Shown here: positions 1-7,901 of the stretch, one piece after another
Position numbering within the stretch: position 1 is the first letter of the stretch
How the letters are laid out: each line of letters opens with the position of its first letter
Program-made: the position numbers and the translations under genes
The notes under the pieces: generated by a model
Database searches by the model: none
What the model saw: only the letters and a program-made list of their open reading frames with translations
What the model was told of the DNA's origin: nothing
Assembly: GCA_041748075.1 (NCBI GenBank)
Contig: JBGTDX010000143.1
Coordinates: forward strand, 53,001-117,000
From: JBGSYJ01 sp041748075
Lineage (GTDB): Bacteria; Acidobacteriota; Thermoanaerobaculia; Gp7-AA8
Direction of reading: 5' to 3'
DNA length: 64,000 nt

Positions 1-1
1 G

Positions 2-829
2 ATGGAAGGAGCGCGGATGATCGACGAGTGGCCGATGATCGAAAAGCGCGTCCGCTCGTATGACATGGTCTTCCGCAAAAAACCACTCGACGAAAAAACT
101 GCTCGGCTGGTTGCTCAACCCGGCGAAACCGCCGATCCGGAAGACAGCAAAACGCGGCGCGCCAGAAGCGGAGACGGCATACGGATTTCTCGCGATGAAC
201 AGCTCGTCTACGATCTGGTCGACGGCGAGCGCACGGTCGGAGACATCGTCGAGGCGAGCAGGCTCTCCGAATTCGATACAAATCGCGCGTTGTACGACCT
301 GGTCGGGCGCGACCTCATCCAGGAAGTGGTCGACTCCGCGCCCCTCATGACGATCGACGAGAGCGTTCTCACGCCACTGCCTGTCGATGAAACTCCCACC
401 GTCCTTCTCCCCCTCGTTGCGATTCTCGCCATTGTGGCCATGCTCTCACTCGCTACTTCCTGGAAAAACCCGATCAACATCACGAGTCCCATCGGACGCT
501 CGCAGTCGGCCATCGAGGAGGCCCGCAAGGCAGTCTCGTTTCAGCGGATCCGAACCATCGGGGAGGCCGTCGACGGCTACAGGATGGTCAACGGCGGGTT
601 GCCCGAGGAACTCGAGGACCTGACCCCCAACTTCATTGCCGAGGACGTGCTGCGCGATCCCTGGGGCAATCCGTACAAGTACCTCCAGCCTCCAGGCAAG
701 TACCTGGTCATCGGTTTCACGCCCGACGGCCGTGCCGATACCGATCTGTTCTATTCGAGAGTCATCGAAACCCCGGGCATTGCGGCGAAGGGAACAGAGC
801 CTACGGGTGGGATCGTACTGATCGACTGA
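2..829 (+). CDS. DUF4388-type protein, C-terminal part (5' end outside window)
   Basis: The visible 275 residues open with MEGARMIDEWPMIEKR, which I recognise as the junction following an N-terminal DUF4388 domain, so the true start is probably upstream of the window. Residues about 60-110 look like a winged-helix segment (ISRDEQLVYDLVDGERTVGDIV). One membrane helix follows near 135-155 (VLLPLVAILAIVAMLSL). The last 100 residues resemble a GspG/pseudopilin C-terminal fold, with an RDPWGNPYKY motif and a short Gly-Asp rich tail. DUF4388 proteins are common in Acidobacteriota and deltaproteobacteria and are usually linked to signalling; the exact role is unknown. The stop codon TGA at 827-829 is also the left end of a palindromic repeat shared with the convergent aspA-like gene. 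Confidence 0.7.
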   Translation: MEGARMIDEWPMIEKRVRSYDMVFRKKPLDEKTARLVAQPGETADPEDSKTRRARSGDGIRISRDEQLVYDLVDGERTVGDIVEASRLSEFDTNRALYDLVGRDLIQEVVDSAPLMTIDESVLTPLPVDETPTVLLPLVAILAIVAMLSLATSWKNPINITSPIGRSQSAIEEARKAVSFQRIRTIGEAVDGYRMVNGGLPEELEDLTPNFIAEDVLRDPWGNPYKYLQPPGKYLVIGFTPDGRADTDLFYSRVIETPGIAAKGTEPTGGIVLID

Positions 830-914
830 AGAATTGATAATTGAGAATTCAGAATTCAGAAAGGGACTCGAGCGAGACTTTTCTGAATTCTCAATTCTCA
901 ATTCTAATTCTTCA
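827..914. repeat. 88-bp palindromic heptad-word element, copy 1
   Basis: The interval begins TGAAGAATT and ends AATTCTTCA, a perfect 9-bp terminal inverted repeat. The left arm is a run of 7-bp words (AATTGAT, AATTGAG, AATTCAG, AATTCAG); the right arm is the inverted run (CTGAATT, CTCAATT, CTCAATT). The centre is GGACTCGAGCGAGA. It fills the whole gap between two convergent genes and contains both stop codons as its termini. It could fold as a long hairpin and act as a bidirectional terminator (inference). A homologous copy lies at 3281-3370. Confidence 0.85.
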
Positions 915-2450
915 TCGATCGGCCTGGCCGGCGAGGAAGTCCGGCGTGAAGATCTTTTCGATCTGCTCCTCGGTGAGCAGCTTCTTCCGGCGCAGCAGGT
1001 CGGGAATGGGTGTACCGGATGAAGCGGACTCCTTTGCAATCTCCGCCGCGCGCATATAGCCGATCAATGGATTGAGCGCAGTGGCAAGCGCGGGAGAGGT
1101 GATGTAATACGCCCGGCAACGTTCCCTGTCGACCTCGATTCCGGCGATGCACCGATCGACGAACACCGGCAGGTAGTTGCTCAGGATCTGAATCGAGAAG
1201 AGCGTTTCGAATGCCATCATCGGCATCATGACGTTCAGTTCCAGCTGGCCGGCCTGCACCCCATAGGCAACCGCTGTATCTGCCCCGATGATGTGAAAGC
1301 AGATCTGATTCATGCATTCGAGCATCGACGGGTTCACCTTGCCGGGCATGATCGAAGACCCGGGCTGCACTGCCGGAAGGATGATCTCGGCAAGACCCGT
1401 CTGCGGTCCGGACGACAGCAGCCGTAGATCGTTGGTGATTCTCGTGAGCTCGAGCGCCAGGTTCCGAAGGGACGCCGATGTCGCGGAAACCGGCAACTGG
1501 GACTGCATGGCCTCTCTCAGATCATCGATCGGTTCGAGAGACAGCCGCGTCATCATCGCCAGATAGCCGACCACGACGAAACGATACCCGGGGGGCGTGT
1601 TGATCCCCGTGCCCGTCGCAGTCCCCCCGATACCGAGCTGGCGGAGCTCATCCGCTGAATCCGAAAGGAGCCGGGTTGCACGCCGGACTGCAGCGGCCCA
1701 TGCCTTGAATTCCTGTCCGAGTGTCACCGGCACGGCATCCTGGAGGTGCGTTCTGCCCGACTTGATCACATCCGAAAACTCTTCGCCTTTCCCATCAAGC
1801 GCGAATGCCAGGCCGTCGAGAGCCGGAAGCATCTCGCGGAGCAGCATGAGTGTCGCGAGGCGCGTGGCGGTGGGAAAGGTATCGTTGGTGGATTGAGCCA
1901 TGTTCACATGATCGTTTGGGTGGATGGGCTTGTAGTGGCCCGCTCTGCCGCCGCAACGCAGGTTCGCCAGGTTGGCGATCACTTCGTTGCAGTTCATGTT
2001 GAATGACGTCCCGGCACCTGCCTGAAAGACATCGACGGGAAACTGATCGAGATACGCCATGTCGATGTAGGGCTTCGCCGGACGTCCGGTGCCGTCGTGG
2101 ATGTCGTCTTCGTCCGCCAGCAGGCTTCCGGGCATCGGCAGATCATCCGATCCCGCCTTTCGCTTTCTTGCGAGTCTCCCGAAGGTCTGCGTCGTCTCGC
2201 CGATGATCTCATCGCAGGCATCACAGATGGCACGGGCTGATTTTCGATCCAGCCCTCCGAGCTCGTAGTTCGCCAGCGCAGCCGCCTTCTTGAGCAGTAC
2301 GAATGCGCGAATGAACGCGGGATGCTCGCGAAGGCCGCTCACCGGAAAGTTCTCGACCGCCCGTTGGGTTTGCGCTCCGTACAGGGCACTTCTGGGAACG
2401 CGAACCTCGCCCATCGTGTCGCGCTCGATACGGAAGGCTTTTTTCGTCAT
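912..2450 (-). CDS. aspA: Aspartate ammonia-lyase / class II fumarase family lyase
   Basis: The 512-residue protein belongs to the aspartase/fumarase superfamily: it has the signature GSSIMPGKVNP, the GRTHLQDAVPV and AGTSFNMNCNEVIAN segments, and the C-terminal LLTEEQIEKIF motif. The stretch after the signature (NQICFHIIGAD, AGQLELNVMMP, LNPLIGY) is closer to aspartase (aspartate to fumarate plus ammonia) than to FumC. The ATG at 2450 is chosen because GGAG lies 7 bases upstream and homologues start near here; the longer open frame reads into repeat DNA. An insertion of about 40 residues (roughly 90-131, rich in D, P and G) sits between two conserved blocks. The next two genes on the same strand encode a class I fumarase, so fumarate is the shared metabolite. 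A class II fumarase role is the main alternative. Confidence 0.8.
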   Translation of the reverse strand: MTKKAFRIERDTMGEVRVPRSALYGAQTQRAVENFPVSGLREHPAFIRAFVLLKKAAALANYELGGLDRKSARAICDACDEIIGETTQTFGRLARKRKAGSDDLPMPGSLLADEDDIHDGTGRPAKPYIDMAYLDQFPVDVFQAGAGTSFNMNCNEVIANLANLRCGGRAGHYKPIHPNDHVNMAQSTNDTFPTATRLATLMLLREMLPALDGLAFALDGKGEEFSDVIKSGRTHLQDAVPVTLGQEFKAWAAAVRRATRLLSDSADELRQLGIGGTATGTGINTPPGYRFVVVGYLAMMTRLSLEPIDDLREAMQSQLPVSATSASLRNLALELTRITNDLRLLSSGPQTGLAEIILPAVQPGSSIMPGKVNPSMLECMNQICFHIIGADTAVAYGVQAGQLELNVMMPMMAFETLFSIQILSNYLPVFVDRCIAGIEVDRERCRAYYITSPALATALNPLIGYMRAAEIAKESASSGTPIPDLLRRKKLLTEEQIEKIFTPDFLAGQADR

Positions 2451-2489
2451 TTGGTTGCTCCGAGTGAAAGAAGTCAGGGGGATCGGTCC

Positions 2490-2675
2490 GTCGTAGCCAA
2501 TTCCGTAGCGGTAGCCGTTGCCGTTGCCGAACCTTATAGCAATTACGTCGCCTGATGAACGTCGCGGAGCTTTCAAGCACACGGGAACTCCTGCTGAAAA
2601 CAGTGGTGGGCGAGGAAACATCCTCGGCTACGGCCACGGCTACGCCGACGGAAACGGAAACGAGCTTACCGGGCT
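2490..2675. repeat. Intergenic short-word repeat (hexamer type)
   Basis: The gap between the lyase and fumarase beta genes contains reiterated 6-bp words: GTAGCCGTTGCCGTTGCC near 2511, and CGGCTACGGCCACGGCTACG then GGAAACGGAAACG near 2631-2660. The two blocks are loosely inverted relative to each other. No gene is seen. Confidence 0.5.
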
Positions 2676-2681
2676 ACCGGC

Positions 2682-3266
2682 CTAACTGAGACCGCCTTGC
2701 CTCATCGCCGTGATCCTCGCCTTCGACTCATCGAACACTTCGCGATGAAGGCTCCGCCCGTGCGAGTCCATCGTCACGATGGCCATGAAGTCTTCCACCC
2801 AGAGGTGCCAGATGGCTTCGGGACTGCCGAGGTCCATCCAGTCGACCCCATCGACACGCTTGATCGACGCGGCGCACACCTGAGCGGCTCCGCCGACTGC
2901 ATGCAGATAGACTGCGCCATATTCACTGCAGGCGTCCAGCGTCTTCTCACCCATACCACCCTTGCCGATCACACCTCGTATCCCATAATCCCGCATGACT
3001 TCCCACTGATAGGGCTCTTCACGCGAGCTCGTAGTCGGCCCTGCGGCCTTGCAGACCCACGCGTCGCCCTCACGCACCATGACCGGGCCGCAGTGATAGA
3101 TGATCTGACCAGTAAGATCGACCGGAGGCGTGGTCCCTGTGTGGATCCGGTGGTGCACCGCATCACGACCCGTGTAGAGACGGCCCGTAATCGAGACCGT
3201 GTCCCCGACGTTTAGAGAACGAGTGGTTGCCTCGTCGAGGGGAGTCGTGATGCTGATCTTCGCCAT
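2682..3266 (-). CDS. Class I fumarate hydratase, beta (C-terminal domain) subunit
   Basis: The 194-residue protein matches the Fumerase_C subunit of two-subunit class I hydro-lyases. It starts MAKISITTPL, then has the DVGDTV-like turn, the RDAVHHRIH segment and the central GPTTSSREEPYQWEVMR and GKGGMGEKTL motifs typical of this half. With the alpha subunit upstream it would form an oxygen-sensitive 4Fe-4S fumarase acting in the TCA cycle. Tartrate dehydratase is the main alternative for the family, but the aspartase neighbour favours fumarate. A strong GGAGG lies 5-6 bases before the ATG. The gene is separated from the alpha gene by a palindromic heptad-word element instead of the overlap seen in many operons. 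Confidence 0.88.
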   Translation of the reverse strand: MAKISITTPLDEATTRSLNVGDTVSITGRLYTGRDAVHHRIHTGTTPPVDLTGQIIYHCGPVMVREGDAWVCKAAGPTTSSREEPYQWEVMRDYGIRGVIGKGGMGEKTLDACSEYGAVYLHAVGGAAQVCAASIKRVDGVDWMDLGSPEAIWHLWVEDFMAIVTMDSHGRSLHREVFDESKARITAMRQGGLS

Positions 3267-3280
3267 GAAACCTCCGGGAC

Positions 3281-3370
3281 TGAAGAATTGAGAATTCAGA
3301 ATTCAGAATTCAGAAACGGACTTGCGCGCGATCCTTTCTGAACTCTGCATTCTCAATTCTCAATTCTTCA
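3281..3370. repeat. 90-bp palindromic heptad-word element, copy 2
   Basis: It has the same design as 827-914: ends TGAAGAATT and AATTCTTCA, left words AATTGAG and three AATTCAG, right words CTGAACT, CTGCATT, CTCAATT, CTCAATT. The centre GGACTTGCGCGCGA matches 11 of 14 bases of the first copy. Its right-hand TCA is the stop codon of the fumarase alpha gene. Confidence 0.85.
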
Positions 3371-4279
3371 GTACAACCACTCCGTCACCCGTCCCGTCTC
3401 ATCCAGCTCGCATCCCCGCCTCCGGTACGCCCAGCACATGTAGGCAACGCTGACGAAGTAGCTGGCCGGAAGCCGGTTCTGCGTGCCAATCTTGCACGCG
3501 AGCAGCGTGGTCTTTCCGCCAAAGCCCATCGGGCCGATTCCGGAACGGTTGGCTTTGTCGACCACGCGCTGCTCGAGCTCGGCGAGAAGAGGATCGGGAT
3601 TGGTGTCATCCATCGTGCGGAGCAACTGTTCCTTCGCGAAACCATAGCCGGTCCCCCGGTCCCCGCCGATGCAGACTCCGAGGATTCCGGGGCCGCAGCC
3701 CTGTCCCTGCGCCTGAAGGACCGCATCGAGAATCGCGTTCTCGACACCTTCGAGATCGCGACCTCCCAGGTCGGGGTGAGGAAGGCTGTACTGCGCGTTC
3801 ATGTTCTCGCAGCCTCCCCCTTTGAGCATCAGTTTCACTTCGACGTACGGCTCGCGCCATTGATGAAAATGAAAGACGGGCGAGCCTGGACCGGTATTGT
3901 CGCCACTGTTCCTGCCGGTGATGCTGTCGACACTGTTCTGACGCAGGAAGCCCACTCTCGTGGCTTCTCGAACCGCCTCGAGGGCCGTCTCCTCGAAGGC
4001 GATCTGATCGTAGCCCACCGGCGTGTGGACGTAAAACAGAATCGTTCCTGTGTCCTGACACAGAGGAAGTGAATTATCCCGGGCGAGACCTATATTGCAT
4101 CCAATGACATCGAGTGCGACGTCGGCGTTCGATCCTTCGATCTCGTGAGTCCGCGCCGCGCTCACCGCGCGGACGACATCGTCCGGAAGAATCGTACTGG
4201 TCCGGCGGATCAACTCGAGAAGACTGTCCTGGAGGGCAGTTTGGCTCGCGGGGGGGTCGATGAGAGGGCTGGATGTCAT
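3368..4279 (-). CDS. Class I fumarate hydratase, alpha (N-terminal domain) subunit
   Basis: The 303-residue protein has the features of the iron-sulphur subunit of class I fumarases: LPLCQDTGT (Cys74), KGGGCENMN, GCGPGILGVCIGGDRGTGYGFAKEQLL and a late LLACKIGTQNRLPASYFVSVAYMCWA block. Three of these cysteines should bind the catalytic 4Fe-4S cluster; the Cys in GGGCEN is an additional one compared with the Ser I would expect there. GGAGA lies 5 bases before the ATG. It is transcribed leftwards ahead of the beta subunit and is divergent from clpB, with 277 bases between them in which no further gene is visible. Tartrate dehydratase alpha is the alternative. Confidence 0.88.
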   Translation of the reverse strand: MTSSPLIDPPASQTALQDSLLELIRRTSTILPDDVVRAVSAARTHEIEGSNADVALDVIGCNIGLARDNSLPLCQDTGTILFYVHTPVGYDQIAFEETALEAVREATRVGFLRQNSVDSITGRNSGDNTGPGSPVFHFHQWREPYVEVKLMLKGGGCENMNAQYSLPHPDLGGRDLEGVENAILDAVLQAQGQGCGPGILGVCIGGDRGTGYGFAKEQLLRTMDDTNPDPLLAELEQRVVDKANRSGIGPMGFGGKTTLLACKIGTQNRLPASYFVSVAYMCWAYRRRGCELDETGRVTEWLY

Positions 4280-4556
4280 GATCGTCTCCGGCGCAGGAGT
4301 CTATCGCGGGAAGAGTAGACAGTACACAGCAGATAGAGAACATGGCGCCCTCACCCGGCTGACGCTGATGTTGTTCGATGTCTCTCGCGGAATGAACGCC
4401 TCGGAAATGCCTGCCACGAATACCGGATACCATCTGTGGCGAGGATTCCGGTCTCCTGCCGTCGGCCGAGGGCTTCCCACTGGAAATGAAGATCGTCACT
4501 TCCCTGTTTAAAATCTTAGTCTGCTATTGTCAGATTTATGAAAAGAGGGAACTACT

Positions 4557-7184
4557 TTGGATTTCAATAAATTAACGATCAAGGCCCAGGAAGCGGTTTC
4601 CGGCGCCCAGACTCTGGCGCGGCGGTCCGGACACTCGGAGTTCACCCCGGAACACCTTCTGGTCACGCTGCTCCAGCAGGAAGGCGGGATCGTCGGTCCC
4701 ATCCTCAACAAGCTCGGCGTGGAGCCCGGGCAGATCGAGATGGAAGTCGCCACGGAGCTGTCCAGGCGATCGAAGGTGGGCGGCGACACAGCGGAGCCGG
4801 GCATGTCCGGGACGCTTCGCAAAGTGTTCGATGCCGCCTTTACAGAGGCTGAGGCATTCAAAGACGAATTCGTCTCGACAGAGCACCTCCTTCTGGGAAT
4901 CGCCGCTACGAAGCAGTCGAGCGCCGCCGAGATTCTCAGGCGATCCGGCGTGACGCGGGACAAGGTGCTCGAGGCTCTCAAATCGGTTCGGGGAACACAG
5001 CGCGTGACGGACCAGAATCCCGAGGACCGGTACCAGGCGCTCGAACGATATGGAAGGGATCTGACAGCGCTCGCGAGACGCGGGAAACTCGATCCGGTCA
5101 TCGGAAGAGACGAGGAAATCCGGCGCCTGATTCAGGTTCTTTCGCGCCGGACGAAGAACAATCCGGTTCTGATCGGTGAGCCGGGAGTCGGCAAAACGGC
5201 GATCGTCGAGGGCCTGGCGCGGCGCATCGTGGAAGGAGACATCCCTGAGGGGCTGAAGAACAAGCGCGTCACATCTCTGGATCTCGGAGCCCTGATCGCA
5301 GGAGCGAAATACCGCGGAGAATTCGAGGACCGGCTCAAGGCCGTCATCAAGGAAGTCGAGGAGTCCGATGGAAAGGTGATCCTCTTCATCGACGAGCTGC
5401 ACACGCTGATCGGCGCGGGTGCATCGGAAGGAGCGATGGACGCGTCGAACCTGCTGAAACCGGCGCTCGCGCGTGGGGAGCTCAGGGCCATCGGTGCCAC
5501 GACGCTCAATGAATTTCAGAAGCACATCGAGAAGGATGCAGCGCTCGAGCGGCGCTTTCAGCCCGTGTACGTCGGTGAACCGTCCGTCGAAGATACGATC
5601 GGAATTCTGCGCGGCCTGAAGGAGCGTTACGAAGTGCATCACGGCGTCAAAATTCAGGACTCGGCTGTCGTCGCGGCGGCAATGCTTTCGCACCGGTACA
5701 TCGCGGATCGGTTTCTTCCCGACAAAGCGATCGACCTGATCGACGAGGCGGCCTCGAAGCTCCGTATCGAGATCGACTCGATGCCGACCGAGATCGACGA
5801 GATCGAACGGCGCGTGATCCAGCTCCAGATCGAAAAGCAGGCGCTGTCGAAGGAGTCTGATCCGATGTCCAGGGAGCGGCTCGCCGCAATCGAGGCCCAG
5901 CTGGCAGAGCTGCAGGAGAAGTCCTCCGGCCTCAAGTCTCAATGGGAGAGCGAGAAGGGAGTCATCCAGACCATCCGTGAGCTCAAGGAACGGATCGAGA
6001 ACACTCGCGACGAGGCCCAGCGTGCCGAGCGCGAGGGAGATCTCAACCTCGCTGCGGAGCTCCGTTACGGAAAGATGCCTCAACTCAATCAGGAGCTCGA
6101 GCGAGTTTCCTCGCAACTGGCAGAAATGCAGAAGTACGGTGGACTGCTCAAGGAGGAGGTCACCGAAGAGGACATCGCGGAGATCGTCTCCAAGTGGACG
6201 GGGATTCCGGTCACCAGGATGCTCGAGTCCGAGATCGAGAAGCTCGTTAAGATGGAAGACCGGCTTCAGAAGAGAGTCATCGGCCAGGAGGAAGCCGTGC
6301 TCGCGGTTTCGAACGCCGTGCGGCGCTCACGCGCGGGACTCAAGGATCCCGACCGGCCGATCGGCTCATTCATTTTCATGGGGCCGACGGGTGTAGGCAA
6401 GACCGAGCTCGCCCGGTCGCTCGCCCATTTCCTCTTCGACGACGATCACGCGATGATCCGCATCGACATGTCGGAGTACATGGAAAAGCACGCCGTATCG
6501 CGACTCATCGGAGCGCCGCCGGGCTACATCGGCTACGACGAGGGCGGCCAGCTCACCGAGGCCGTTCGCCGCCGGCCGTACGCGGTCGTGCTCTTCGACG
6601 AGATCGAAAAAGCGCACCCCGAAGTGTTCAACATCATGCTGCAGATTCTCGACGAAGGTCACCTGACGGACTCGAAGGGACGACACGTCAACTTCAAGAA
6701 CACCGTGATCATCATGACCTCCAACGTCGGCTCGCACTACATCCACGAGTACCAGCAGTCGGACAAGAGCCCTGCGGGAGAAGAACAGATGCGCAAGCGC
6801 GTCGAAGCCGAGCTTCACAATCACTTCCGCCCCGAATTCCTCAATCGCATCGATGACATCGTGGTGTTCCATGCGCTCGAGCTCGAGCACATCGTGAAGA
6901 TCATCGACATTCAGCTCAGGAACCTGTCGGCAATCCTCGCTGAGCGTGGTCTCACTCTCGAGGTCAGTCAGCCGGCAAGGGAGCGACTGGCGAGAGAGGG
7001 TTACGACCCTGCCTTCGGTGCCCGTCCACTCAAGCGTGCGCTGCAGCGCCTGGTCATCGACCCGCTGGCGATCGAGCTCCTCGAAGGTAAATTCAAGCCG
7101 GGAGAGACCGTCTACGTGCATGCCGACCCGAGCACCTCGGGCGTCGTGCTGGCGAACTCACCCGAAGTCGGGACAGTCAATTGA
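4557..7184 (+). CDS. clpB: ATP-dependent disaggregase ClpB
   Basis: The 875-residue Hsp100 chaperone resolves protein aggregates with DnaK. Residues 1-145 form the double Clp-N domain; the first AAA+ module has Walker A GEPGVGKT near 207 and Walker B VILFIDELHTLIGAG. The coiled-coil M domain spans about 400-530 (Glu/Arg-rich helices), and the second AAA+ module has GPTGVGKTELAR near 608 and VVLFDEIEKAH. The M domain separates it from ClpA/ClpC. Translation starts at TTG, preceded by AGAGGG 7-8 bases upstream, and the resulting N-terminus MDFNKLTIKAQEAV is canonical for ClpB. A weak TATTGT at 4525-4530 may be a -10 box; no clear heat-shock promoter or CIRCE is seen. The stop TGA runs directly into AATGACG heptad words. 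Confidence 0.97.
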   Translation: MDFNKLTIKAQEAVSGAQTLARRSGHSEFTPEHLLVTLLQQEGGIVGPILNKLGVEPGQIEMEVATELSRRSKVGGDTAEPGMSGTLRKVFDAAFTEAEAFKDEFVSTEHLLLGIAATKQSSAAEILRRSGVTRDKVLEALKSVRGTQRVTDQNPEDRYQALERYGRDLTALARRGKLDPVIGRDEEIRRLIQVLSRRTKNNPVLIGEPGVGKTAIVEGLARRIVEGDIPEGLKNKRVTSLDLGALIAGAKYRGEFEDRLKAVIKEVEESDGKVILFIDELHTLIGAGASEGAMDASNLLKPALARGELRAIGATTLNEFQKHIEKDAALERRFQPVYVGEPSVEDTIGILRGLKERYEVHHGVKIQDSAVVAAAMLSHRYIADRFLPDKAIDLIDEAASKLRIEIDSMPTEIDEIERRVIQLQIEKQALSKESDPMSRERLAAIEAQLAELQEKSSGLKSQWESEKGVIQTIRELKERIENTRDEAQRAEREGDLNLAAELRYGKMPQLNQELERVSSQLAEMQKYGGLLKEEVTEEDIAEIVSKWTGIPVTRMLESEIEKLVKMEDRLQKRVIGQEEAVLAVSNAVRRSRAGLKDPDRPIGSFIFMGPTGVGKTELARSLAHFLFDDDHAMIRIDMSEYMEKHAVSRLIGAPPGYIGYDEGGQLTEAVRRRPYAVVLFDEIEKAHPEVFNIMLQILDEGHLTDSKGRHVNFKNTVIIMTSNVGSHYIHEYQQSDKSPAGEEQMRKRVEAELHNHFRPEFLNRIDDIVVFHALELEHIVKIIDIQLRNLSAILAERGLTLEVSQPARERLAREGYDPAFGARPLKRALQRLVIDPLAIELLEGKFKPGETVYVHADPSTSGVVLANSPEVGTVN

Positions 7185-7199
7185 ATGACGAATGACGAC
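7182..7199. repeat. Short AATGACG heptad words at the clpB stop codon
   Basis: Two units of AATGACG follow clpB, the first TGA being its stop codon. The same word, in opposite orientation, makes up the large arrays at 7771-7901, 33772-33845 and 58828-58936. Confidence 0.7.
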
Positions 7200-7210
7200 T
7201 GCGGGGGTGA

Positions 7211-7591
7211 TTACTTCTTCCCTATCATCCTGTCGTCTGACATCCCGTGTGTCGCAGACCAGGTCAGCAGCGCTGTTTCCTGCTCGGGCCAGCTTTTTCC
7301 CTCGAGCCGCGGAAGCGGGATGAACGTCGTGTCGCCCCTGCTGAGCGACGAGTAAATCGCCAGAATCAAATGCGCGAGAACCAGCGGCGCCTTCGAGGCA
7401 TCACTGTTGATGTCGTGCGCGCTGCCAGACAGAAGCGATATCTGCTCCTCGAAGCCGCTCTTCGCGAGATGGAAGGCCTCGGATGGGCTGTGCTCGAGCT
7501 TGCTGTAATAGCGGATCAACTCCCGGTCGAACAGACCACTCTCCTCGAGAGCAGTCCAGACTCGCCCCAGCTCCCATCGTTCGTCAGGCAT
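7211..7591 (-). CDS. Hypothetical protein
   Basis: This is a 126-residue soluble protein without a signal peptide or membrane segment. I do not recognise a family. The N-terminal half is helical and charged (LGRVWTALEESGLFDRELIRYYSK), the middle has a hydrophobic helix (APLVLAHLILAIYSSLS) and the C-terminus is basic. The ATG at 7591 is supported by GGAGGTG about 6 bases upstream. It is convergent with clpB and is followed upstream by a 300-base repeat region. Codon use looks like that of its neighbours, so a real gene is likely. Confidence 0.65.
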   Translation of the reverse strand: MPDERWELGRVWTALEESGLFDRELIRYYSKLEHSPSEAFHLAKSGFEEQISLLSGSAHDINSDASKAPLVLAHLILAIYSSLSRGDTTFIPLPRLEGKSWPEQETALLTWSATHGMSDDRMIGKK

Positions 7592-7658
7592 CGTTGCACC
7601 TCCGCTCTTTCAGCACTTCGTCAGCCCAAAGGCATCAGCTGAGGCGGCGGCCGAACAT

Positions 7659-7745
7659 GTGTCATCCTGAGCGCGGTGAAGGATCCCTCGAAGGCATGCG
7701 GTGTCGCCGAAATCAGGAGATCCTTCGCTTCGCTCAGGATGACAC
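7659..7745. repeat. REP-like inverted repeat, TCATCCTGAGCG type
   Basis: The left arm GTGTCATCCTGAGCGCGG...GAAGGATC (7659-7685) is matched by an inverted right arm GATCCTTCGCTTCGC...TCAGGATGACAC (7720-7745). The central loop is about 35 bases. Related fragments occur at 14611-14640 (hairpin), 16568-16577 and 55130-55144. This word is a familiar dispersed palindrome in many high-GC genomes; its function is unknown. Confidence 0.8.
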
Positions 7746-7770
7746 GCCGGCTCGCTCCACCTCAGGATGT

Positions 7771-7901
7771 CATTCGTCATTCGTCCACTCGTCATTCGTC
7801 CACTCGTCATTCGTCCACTCGTCATTCGTCCACTCGTCATTCGTCCACTCGTCACTCGTCATTCGTCACTCGTCATTCGTCACTCGTCATTCGTCATTCG
7901 T
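7771..7901. repeat. CATTCGT/CACTCGT heptad array with 15-bp super-unit
   Basis: Eighteen or so units of CATTCGT and CACTCGT stand in tandem. In the first half they alternate as a 15-bp super-unit (CATTCGTCCACTCGT) repeated about five times; later they return to a strict 7-bp period. The array overlaps the last codons and stop of the M49-like gene, whose final Asp-Glu-stop is written in repeat sequence. Confidence 0.9.

Noticed and set aside
4572..6116. 514-codon open frame antisense to clpB
   Set aside because: No motif, and antisense to a perfectly conserved gene; a GC-skewed codon shadow.
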